From the NCBI RefSeq assembly GCF_947488835.1, contig NZ_CANLBK010000001.1:1736001-1800000 (forward strand): DNA of 64,000 nucleotides, written 5' to 3'. The notes under the pieces were generated by a model, which searched no databases, was not told where the DNA came from, and was given only the letters and a program-made list of their open reading frames with translations. The position numbers and the translations under genes are program-made. Source of the stretch: an uncultured Marinobacter sp. (GTDB lineage Bacteria > Pseudomonadota > Gammaproteobacteria > Pseudomonadales > Oleiphilaceae). Below, piece by piece: positions 57,338 to 64,000 of this stretch (positions within the stretch are counted from its first letter, which is position 1; each line of letters opens with the position of its first letter).

Positions 57338-59458
57338 TCAGTCAGAAAAGTCAGTCGGCTGCTCGCCTTCTTTCACTTCCTTCATAGACAGCTTCACACG
57401 GCCACGGTTATCAACATCCAGAACCTTAACCAGAACTTCCTGACCTTCGCTTAGCTCGTCAGTCACGTTCTCAATCCGGCGCTCGGAAATCTGGGAAATA
57501 TGCACCAGACCATCCTTGCCAGGCAGAATGTTAACAAAGGCACCAAAGTCCACAATGCGCTCAACGCGACCCTTGTAGATAGCACCAACCTCAATCTCAG
57601 CAGTAATTTCCTTAACCCGGTTAACCGCTGCCTGAGCCGCTTCCTGGTTGTCTGCGTAGATCTTCACATTACCGTCGTCATCCAGATCAATGGACGCGCC
57701 AGTCTCGTCACAGATAGAACGGATCATAGAGCCGCCCTTACCGATAACGTCGCGGATCTTCTCCGGGTTGATCTTGATTGCGGTAATGCTCGGAGCGCGC
57801 GGAGACAACTCGGTGCGCGACTCAGAGATAACCTTGTTCATCTCAACCAGAATGTGCTGACGCGCTGCATAGGCCTGCTCAAGGGCAAGCTCCATGATCT
57901 CGTCAGTAATACCCTGAATCTTGATGTCCATCTGCAGAGCAGTAATACCGTCTTTGGTACCGGCAACCTTGAAGTCCATATCGCCCAGGTGATCCTCATC
58001 ACCCAGAATGTCGGTCAGGATGGCAAACTTGTCGCCTTCCTTGACCAGACCCATGGCGATACCGGCAACTGCTGCCTTCAGCGGAACACCAGCATCCATC
58101 AACGCCAAGCTTGAACCACAAACAGACGCCATAGAACTGGAGCCGTTGGACTCAGTAATCTCGGACACCGAACGAACGGCATACGGGAATTCTTCCAAAG
58201 TCGGCATAACCGCCATCACACCGCGCTTGGCAAGACGGCCATGGCCAACTTCACGACGGCCAGGGGTGCCAACACGGCCCGCTTCACCTACCGAGTACGG
58301 AGGGAAGTTGTAATGGAACAGGAACGGGTCCTTACGCTCGCCTTCCAGAGCGTCGATGGTTTGCACGTCGCGGGAAGTACCCAGAGTCGTCGTAACGATT
58401 GCCTGGGTTTCACCACGGGTAAACAGAGCAGAACCGTGAACGCTTGGCAGAATGCCCACTTCGATTTCGATCGGACGAACGGTTTTGTTGTCACGGCCGT
58501 CGATACGTGGCTTACCATCGATTACCTGCTGGCGAACAACGGTCTTCTCAACTTTCCCGAAGTTCTTTTTGACTTCGTCTGCGGAAGGCTGGCCTTCCTC
58601 TTCGCCTGCAAGCTTTTCAACTGCAGCCGTTTTAATTTCACCAAGACGCGCGTAACGAGCCATTTTGTCGTGAATGCCATAGGCCTCTTCAATAGCACCG
58701 GCAAACTCAGACTTGATCGCGGCCAGCAGTTCGGTGTTTTCAGCAGCTGGCTGCCAATCCCAACGGGGCTTGCCATGTTCAGCGGCGAATTCTTTGATCG
58801 CTGTTACAGCAGTCTGCATTTCCTGGTGTGCAAACAGCACGCCACCCAGCATCTGATCTTCGCTCAGACCTTTGGCTTCGGATTCAACCATCAGAACCGC
58901 GTCTTCAGTACCCGCAACCACCATGTCCAGCAGGGAGGTTTTGAGATCTTCAAAACTCGGGTTCAGGAAGTAACCGCGCTCATTGGTGTAGCCAACACGG
59001 CTCGCACCAATAGGACCCGCGAAAGGAATACCAGAAATTGCCAGGGCAGCCGAAGCGGCCAACATAGCAGCGATATCCGGATCCTGTTGCTTGCTGGACG
59101 ACATAACCGTACAGATAACCTGCGTCTCGTTCATATAGCCGTTCGGGAACAGCGGACGAATCGGACGGTCGATCAAACGGGATGTCAGAGTTTCTTTCTC
59201 GGAAGGACGACCTTCACGCTTGAAGAAACCGCCGGGGATTTTGCCCACGGCGTAGGTCTTTTCAAAATAGTTAACGGTCAGCGGGAAGAACGGCTGACCC
59301 GGCTTGGCTTCTTTGGCGCCAACAACAGTACCCAGAACCGAAATATCACCCACGGTGACCAGAACGGAACCTGTAGCCTGACGAGCAATACGGCCCGTTT
59401 CCAGAGTGACGGTTTCGCCACCCAGTTCAAATGATTTCTTACGCGGTTGCAGATCCAC
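57338..59458 (-). CDS. pnp: Polynucleotide phosphorylase
   Basis: 706 residues from a GTG at 59458 with GGAG 6 nt upstream, which gives the usual PNPase length; an in-frame ATG at 59512 would add 18 non-conserved residues. Two RNase PH-like domains ([38 protein letters not shown]), then a KH domain ([14 protein letters not shown]) and an S1 domain ([20 protein letters not shown]). It degrades RNA 3' to 5' with phosphate and is part of the degradosome. It follows rpsO, and the 300-bp gap holds the rpsO terminator and a long leader stem likely used for autoregulation. Confidence 0.97.
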   Translation of the reverse strand: MDLQPRKKSFELGGETVTLETGRIARQATGSVLVTVGDISVLGTVVGAKEAKPGQPFFPLTVNYFEKTYAVGKIPGGFFKREGRPSEKETLTSRLIDRPIRPLFPNGYMNETQVICTVMSSSKQQDPDIAAMLAASAALAISGIPFAGPIGASRVGYTNERGYFLNPSFEDLKTSLLDMVVAGTEDAVLMVESEAKGLSEDQMLGGVLFAHQEMQTAVTAIKEFAAEHGKPRWDWQPAAENTELLAAIKSEFAGAIEEAYGIHDKMARYARLGEIKTAAVEKLAGEEEGQPSADEVKKNFGKVEKTVVRQQVIDGKPRIDGRDNKTVRPIEIEVGILPSVHGSALFTRGETQAIVTTTLGTSRDVQTIDALEGERKDPFLFHYNFPPYSVGEAGRVGTPGRREVGHGRLAKRGVMAVMPTLEEFPYAVRSVSEITESNGSSSMASVCGSSLALMDAGVPLKAAVAGIAMGLVKEGDKFAILTDILGDEDHLGDMDFKVAGTKDGITALQMDIKIQGITDEIMELALEQAYAARQHILVEMNKVISESRTELSPRAPSITAIKINPEKIRDVIGKGGSMIRSICDETGASIDLDDDGNVKIYADNQEAAQAAVNRVKEITAEIEVGAIYKGRVERIVDFGAFVNILPGKDGLVHISQISERRIENVTDELSEGQEVLVKVLDVDNRGRVKLSMKEVKEGEQPTDFSD

Positions 59459-59526
59459 AACGAACTCCTGCGTTATCTGTTCAGAATGATTGAAGTGTGA
59501 TTCTGAAGACACTCTGCCTGAAAGCT

Positions 59527-59603
59527 AACAGGCTGTTGTAAAACCCCGGCTGGATTATCGGTACGCTGACATCGCGTGCCGCCCGGGCTTTCAACAACCT
59601 GCT
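59527..59603 (-). promoter_or_regulatory. Long pnp leader stem-loop, candidate RNase III site
   Basis: Arms 59527-59550 and 59581-59603 pair over about 20 positions with a few G-U pairs, one bulge and a 30-nt loop. It lies about 70-145 nt upstream of the pnp start. In E. coli a long leader duplex in this position is cut by RNase III and lets PNPase repress its own mRNA. Confidence 0.6.
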
Positions 59604-59667
59604 ATCAAATTCAGCTTTCCAATACGACAGAAAAGCCCAGTCTCACAAAAGTACTCAATGCAGTGAC

Positions 59668-59708
59668 AAAAAGCACAACCGGCAGGCCCCCTGAGGAACC
59701 CGCCGGCT
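59668..59708 (-). terminator. rpsO terminator upstream of pnp
   Basis: On the minus strand a stem of about 10 bp with G-U pairs (59698-59708 with 59677-59688) is followed by GCTTTTTGT. Read-through would feed pnp. Confidence 0.7.
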
Positions 59709-59761
59709 GGTGACTACTTCCGGAACAATACCGGAGCAGCCGTCAGGTCGTAAGACCGGAT

Positions 59762-60031
59762 TTAGCGACGCAGACCCAGGCGCTTGATCAGCTCCAGGTA
59801 ACGGTCGCCGTTCTTCTTACGGAGGTAGTCCAGCAGCTTACGACGCTGGTTTACCATCCGAATAAGACCACGGCGGGAATGGTGATCCTGCTTGTTGATC
59901 TTGAAGTGGCCCTGCAGCTTATTGATGTTGGCGCTCAGCAGTGCAACCTGCACTTCCGGGGAGCCTGTATCACCTTCAGCTTGCTTATAATCTTGAACGA
60001 TCTGTGCTTTTTCGCTGGCAGACAATGCCAT
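59762..60031 (-). CDS. rpsO: 30S ribosomal protein S15
   Basis: 89 residues, the exact family length. Typical blocks: [17 protein letters not shown] and [21 protein letters not shown] with KRLGLR at the end. It binds 16S rRNA centrally and is an early assembly protein. GAGGTG lies before the ATG. It is 78 bp after truB and upstream of pnp. Confidence 0.98.
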   Translation of the reverse strand: MALSASEKAQIVQDYKQAEGDTGSPEVQVALLSANINKLQGHFKINKQDHHSRRGLIRMVNQRRKLLDYLRKKNGDRYLELIKRLGLRR

Positions 60032-60109
60032 AAATCACCTCAATGTTTGCGATGCTGTCAAATCCGGCCGAACCGCGCATCTCTACAGCCCGGCTAAACA
60101 GCGGTAAAC

Positions 60110-61039
60110 CTAACGCTTTCCGCTGTCACTCACCAATCGACGAGGTACCAGTTTGGTTTCCTCGCCTTCCGGCAATGCTTCTGCCAGCCCTACAAAACCT
60201 TCGTTGCCATAAATGCGAACGAAGCCGTCGTAAGCCTGACCCGGTATTCTAACCGGTTGTCCATTCAATATCGACACCAACGGCTGCCCCGACAGACGGT
60301 GCTCCGGGAACATGGAGAGCGCTGCATCCGGTGCAACCAGAAGGCCATCCAGACTTTCATCACGCTCGCGCATCGCCTCTAAATCAGGCACTGCGTGTAC
60401 ATCCTCCAAGGTAAACCCTGCGGCCAGCGTGCGCCTGAGCTCAATTACATGAGCACCGCACCCCAAGACCTCGCCGATATCTTCGACGAGTGAGCGAATG
60501 TACGTACCTTTGGTGCACTTAACCGCAATATCCAGTTCATTTTCACGGACAGACAGAAGCTCAAGCTCATAAATGGTTACCGGACGTGCCGGGCGCTCAA
60601 TTTCAATGCCTTCACGGGCATATTCATAGAGCGGACGTCCATTGTGCTTGAGCGCGGAATACATGGAAGGAACTTGCTGGATATCACCACGAAACTGCTC
60701 AAGCACAGGCTCAAGCACTTCCGGTGAAAGATTTTCTGGCACTGGTTTTGTAGCGACTACGGCGCCTTCACTGTCGCCGGTTTCGGTACGTTCACCGAGG
60801 CGCGCAGTGGCGATATAGGCTTTATCGCTATCCAGCATCATCTGGGAAAATTTTGTCGCTTCACCGAAACACAGGGGAAGCACGCCAGTTGCAAGCGGAT
60901 CGAGGGCACCGGTATGGCCAGCCTTGGCAGCACCATAGAGACGCTTAACCTGCTGCAAAATGCCGTTGGAGGTGATACCCAACGGCTTATCGATTACCAG
61001 AATGCCATTAACTTCACGGCCTTTGCGTCTGCGGCTCAA
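60110..61039 (-). CDS. truB: tRNA pseudouridine-55 synthase
   Basis: 309 residues from a TTG at 61039; GGAG 8 nt upstream and a 4-bp overlap with the rbfA stop support this rare start codon. The catalytic motif is [22 protein letters not shown] with the active Asp, followed by [19 protein letters not shown]-terminal PUA-like part follows. It makes pseudouridine at position 55 of tRNAs. Confidence 0.97.
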   Translation of the reverse strand: MSRRRKGREVNGILVIDKPLGITSNGILQQVKRLYGAAKAGHTGALDPLATGVLPLCFGEATKFSQMMLDSDKAYIATARLGERTETGDSEGAVVATKPVPENLSPEVLEPVLEQFRGDIQQVPSMYSALKHNGRPLYEYAREGIEIERPARPVTIYELELLSVRENELDIAVKCTKGTYIRSLVEDIGEVLGCGAHVIELRRTLAAGFTLEDVHAVPDLEAMRERDESLDGLLVAPDAALSMFPEHRLSGQPLVSILNGQPVRIPGQAYDGFVRIYGNEGFVGLAEALPEGEETKLVPRRLVSDSGKR

Positions 61040-61482
61040 GCGTTTGACTCCGGATTACTCTCGTTATCACCCTCATTGCCACCTTGGCTGGCATCATTCC
61101 GCTCAACGGCCGACTTGTCACCGACCGCTTCGCGAATGAGATTGTCCATTCGGCGGCTGTAGCCCTGGAGTGCGTCGAAGTGAAACCGAAGCTGCGGTAT
61201 AACCCGCAATTTCATAGCTCTTCCCACTTGCCCCCGCAGGAACCCTGCTGCTCTGTTCAGCACAGAAATCGAGTCCACGACTTCAGGAGACTCAGCAGTG
61301 AGCTCCTCGGTAGTCAGCAGCGAGACATAGATGTCGGCGTAGCCAAGGTCACGACTGACCTTGACTGCATTAACCGTTACCATGCCTAACCGCGGATCCT
61401 TCACCTCACGCTGAATCAGCAGGGCAAGCTCACGCTGCATCTGATCGCCGATGCGATCAATACGACTGAACTCTCTAGGCAT
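61036..61482 (-). CDS. rbfA: Ribosome-binding factor A
   Basis: 148 residues. KH-type RbfA fold: [24 protein letters not shown] at the start, [15 protein letters not shown] and [12 protein letters not shown]. The last 35 residues are a disordered acidic/Asn-rich tail. It helps 30S maturation in the cold. The start overlaps the infB stop by one base, after a GGGGG site. Confidence 0.97.
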   Translation of the reverse strand: MPREFSRIDRIGDQMQRELALLIQREVKDPRLGMVTVNAVKVSRDLGYADIYVSLLTTEELTAESPEVVDSISVLNRAAGFLRGQVGRAMKLRVIPQLRFHFDALQGYSRRMDNLIREAVGDKSAVERNDASQGGNEGDNESNPESNA

Positions 61483-64000
61483 TAGGCCCCCGTGGATTCG
61501 AGCTTACGCTCGACCCTGACACGATCAAAGACTTCGATCTGGTCACCGACCTTCACATCGTAGCCCTTAACACCGATACCACACTCCATGCCGTTACGGA
61601 CTTCAGGCACGTCATCCTTGAAGCGACGCAGGGATTCCAGCTCACCTTCAAAGATAACCACGTTGTCCCGCAGTACACGAATCGGTTTGTTCCGGTATAC
61701 GTTGCCTTCGGTCACCATGCAGCCAGCTACCTGGCCAAACTTTGGTGAACGGAACACGTCACGAACGTCAGCAATACCGACGATGTCTTCGCGGAACTCA
61801 GGTGCCAGCATGCCGGTCAAGGCGCCCGTCACATCGTCCAGAAGGTTGTAGATGATGCTGTAGTAACGCAGATCCAGACCTTCCTGCTCAACTAACCGCT
61901 TGGATGCTGTATCAGCACGAACGTTGAAACCGAAGATAACAGCGCCGGTCGCCATCGCAAGGCTCACATCTGTCTCGGCAATACCACCAACGCCAGAAGA
62001 TACAATTTTCACCTGTACTTCTTCGTTACCCAGGTCCTGCAACGACTTGGTGATCGCTTCCAGCGAACCGCGAACGTCTGTCTTCAGAACAACGTTGAGG
62101 GTTTTAACCTCGTCCTTGCCCATGTTCTCGAACAGGTTCTCCAGCTTGGCTGCTTGCGCCCGCTGTAAACGCTGCTCGCGCTCACGAATGTGGCGGAATT
62201 CAGCCAGTTCTTTCGCTTTGCGCTCATCGGCTACGGCAAAGAATTCATCGCCGGCGTTCGGCGTGCCGTTCAGGCCCAGAATCTCAACCGGAATTGAGGG
62301 GCCAGCTTCCTTGACTTGCTTACCGGCCTCATCGGTCATTGCACGAACCTTACCGAAGAAAGAACCAGCAACAACCATATCGCCCTGGCGCAGAGTACCG
62401 TTCTGAACCAGCACAGTGGCTACAGAACCACGGCCACGCTCGAGGCTGGATTCAACAACAACACCATTGGCAGGCGCATCAGGAGAAGCTTGCAGTTCAA
62501 GAATCTCGGCCTGCAGCAGAACCGCTTCCAGCAGAGTATCTACACCTTTGCCAGACTTTGCAGAGATGGGCACAAACTGCACATCACCACCCCAGTCTTC
62601 AGGGATAACTTCGATGGCAGCCAGTTCGTTCTTCACCCGATCCGGATCTGCCTGTTCCTTGTCCATCTTGGTGATAGCCACAACAATGGGCACACCGGCA
62701 GAGCGGGCATGCTGCACCGCTTCTTTGGTCTGCGGCATTACGCCATCATCGGATGCAACTACCAGGATAACGATATCCGTGCACTGGGCTCCGCGAGCGC
62801 GCATCGCGGTGAAAGCCGCGTGGCCCGGGGTATCCAGAAACGAAATCATGCCGTGGTCGGTTTCAACGTGGTAGGCACCAATGTGCTGCGTAATACCACC
62901 GGACTCACCTGAGGCAACCTTGGTACGCCGAATGTAATCCAACAGCGATGTCTTACCATGGTCAACGTGGCCCATTACACTCACAACAGGGGCACGCTTG
63001 GCCTTTTCCTGACCTTCCACTTTGAACTCGCTGAGCACGTCGTGCTCAAAGGCGTCATCACTAATCGGCTTGGCCTTGTGGCCCAACTCCTCAACAACCA
63101 GTGTCGATGTTTCCTGGTCCAGAGGTTGGTTAATGGTTGCCATCACGCCCATGCCCATCAATGCTTTGATGACATCACCGGATTTGACGGCCATCCGCTG
63201 GGCAAGATCCCCAACGGTAATCACTTCAGGAACTTCTACTTCTCTGACCATCGGTTTGGTCGGCCTCTCGAAGCCATGACGCTTCTCTTTGGGTTTCTTT
63301 TTCGCCCGCAGCGGTTTGCGCAGCGTGGTGTCATCATCATCATCCGAGACTACCAGCGGTGCATCTGAAGGACGACTGCGTGGCCCACGATGTCCAGCCT
63401 GCTTCTTCTTGGGCTTGCCATCTTCGGCATCGTCGCCACGTTCGCGAACTTTTTCTTTCTTTTTCTTGGGCTTGCGGTCTTTACCATCGCCCTCGGGCGG
63501 TGGCATCGGAATGTCTTCCGGAGCGACCACTGGCTCAGGCTCTGCCGCCTTCTTGGGCTCAGCCTTTTCAGCGGCAACCTGCTCTTCTGCAGCCGGCACT
63601 TCTGCCTTCGCTGCCTCTGAAGGAGCCTCTGTATCAGCCTGCGGAGCAGTCACTTTAGGCGTTTGCTCTGCCTCAGGCTGTTCCAACTTCTGCTCTTCCG
63701 GCAACTCTTCTGCTACTGGTGCGGGCGTTGCCACTTCTGGCTCCGGCTGCAGCTCCGCACGCTTAACATAAGTGCGGCGCTTGCGTACTTCCACGTTGAC
63801 GGTCTTGGCTTTACCAGCCTTGAGCGTTGTTGTGGTCTTACGCTTAAGAGTAATCTTGTTCGGCTCAGCGCCTGCTTCACCGTGGGTCTTTCTCAGATAG
63901 GTCAGCAGCTGCTGCCTCTCATCACTGGATACAGCGTCGTTTTCCGAGCGGGCCTTCAGGCCAGCTTCCACGATCTGTTTCAGCAAACGATCCACGGGAG
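61482..64000 (-). CDS. infB: Translation initiation factor IF-2, N-terminus outside window
   Basis: About 839 residues are visible; the frame is open to the edge of the window, and the visible start ([17 protein letters not shown]) is normally preceded by a few residues. A long Lys/Glu/Pro-rich linker (about residues 50-230) leads to the GTPase: G1 [13 protein letters not shown]3 DTPGHAAF, G4 TKMD, then domains II-IV ending [15 protein letters not shown]. It brings fMet-tRNA to the 30S subunit. It heads infB-rbfA-truB-rpsO-pnp. Confidence 0.98.
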   Translation of the reverse strand, partial: PVDRLLKQIVEAGLKARSENDAVSSDERQQLLTYLRKTHGEAGAEPNKITLKRKTTTTLKAGKAKTVNVEVRKRRTYVKRAELQPEPEVATPAPVAEELPEEQKLEQPEAEQTPKVTAPQADTEAPSEAAKAEVPAAEEQVAAEKAEPKKAAEPEPVVAPEDIPMPPPEGDGKDRKPKKKKEKVRERGDDAEDGKPKKKQAGHRGPRSRPSDAPLVVSDDDDDTTLRKPLRAKKKPKEKRHGFERPTKPMVREVEVPEVITVGDLAQRMAVKSGDVIKALMGMGVMATINQPLDQETSTLVVEELGHKAKPISDDAFEHDVLSEFKVEGQEKAKRAPVVSVMGHVDHGKTSLLDYIRRTKVASGESGGITQHIGAYHVETDHGMISFLDTPGHAAFTAMRARGAQCTDIVILVVASDDGVMPQTKEAVQHARSAGVPIVVAITKMDKEQADPDRVKNELAAIEVIPEDWGGDVQFVPISAKSGKGVDTLLEAVLLQAEILELQASPDAPANGVVVESSLERGRGSVATVLVQNGTLRQGDMVVAGSFFGKVRAMTDEAGKQVKEAGPSIPVEILGLNGTPNAGDEFFAVADERKAKELAEFRHIREREQRLQRAQAAKLENLFENMGKDEVKTLNVVLKTDVRGSLEAITKSLQDLGNEEVQVKIVSSGVGGIAETDVSLAMATGAVIFGFNVRADTASKRLVEQEGLDLRYYSIIYNLLDDVTGALTGMLAPEFREDIVGIADVRDVFRSPKFGQVAGCMVTEGNVYRNKPIRVLRDNVVIFEGELESLRRFKDDVPEVRNGMECGIGVKGYDVKVGDQIEVFDRVRVERKLESTGA

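Noticed and set aside
58241..59434. Long open frame (397 codons) on the plus strand opposite pnp
   Set aside because: It mirrors pnp codons; the product has no family features and pnp is certain.
59527..59603. pnp leader hairpin as a fourth copy of the hairpin repeat
   Set aside because: The 30-nt loop shows no similarity to the 53-nt core and the arms are imperfect; the position fits a pnp leader duplex better.

Overview
The window looks like a chromosome segment of a marine gammaproteobacterium, most likely Marinobacter or a close relative. This is inferred from gene content and protein character: a TRAP-fed glycolate/lactate operon, Pseudomonas-type aruF/aruG subunits, an AsrA-like second Lon protease, a DUF3015/DUF4105/hydrolase trio, and the infB-rbfA-truB-rpsO-pnp order. 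There is no rRNA, tRNA, CRISPR array, prophage or recognisable insertion sequence. Both ends cut a gene: a fatty-acid-hydroxylase-family gene on the left and infB on the right.

Layout. 1-4.5 kb: a desaturase-family gene, a small ArfA-like gene, a globin, a SulP transporter and a Bcr/CflA-type exporter. 4.6-12.5 kb (minus strand): TRAP transporter dctP-dctQ-dctM followed by glcG-glcD-glcE-glcF, facing a FadR-type GntR regulator at 12.8 kb; two copies of a TGGT-N3-ACCA operator lie between them. 13.7-18.0 kb: a basic amino acid ABC transporter (aotPJQM) with astE. 18.0-22.9 kb: an RND pump with its adaptor and a divergent TetR, with a double palindromic operator. 23-29.2 kb: the arginine succinyltransferase operon astC-aruF-aruG-astD-astB. 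29.3-34.3 kb: a DUF2478 gene and aceE-aceF. 35-38.2 kb: a KamA-family radical SAM gene, a lipoprotein-like gene, a second desaturase-family gene and a tiny acidic secreted protein. 38.3-43.7 kb: two large uncharacterised lipoproteins transcribed divergently, plus a LuxR-type regulator. 43.8-47.8 kb: cnoX, asrA and a MarR regulator. 48.2-53.1 kb: livKHMGF. 53.3-57.1 kb: small envelope proteins and a membrane hydrolase. 57.3-64 kb: pnp, rpsO, truB, rbfA and infB.

How the genes work together. Arginine enters through AotPJQM and is degraded to glutamate and succinate by AstB/AruC/AruD/AruE-type enzymes with AruF/AruG. Glycolate or lactate probably enters through the TRAP system, is oxidised by GlcDEF, and reaches pyruvate dehydrogenase and central metabolism. 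Branched-chain amino acids enter by Liv. AsrA and CnoX are divergent proteostasis genes, and a sigma-32-like promoter sits in front of asrA. The right end is the conserved translation/RNA-decay cluster.

The most unusual signal is a dispersed repeat found three times (5900-5988, 16837-16946, 57151-57261). Each copy has a conserved core of 53-54 nt held between perfectly complementary arms of 18-29 bp, yet the arm sequence is different at every locus. I do not recognise it as a named element. Other regulatory structures are a long duplex in the pnp leader, paired operators for the GntR and TetR regulators, and hairpins directly after each of the three transporter binding-protein genes.
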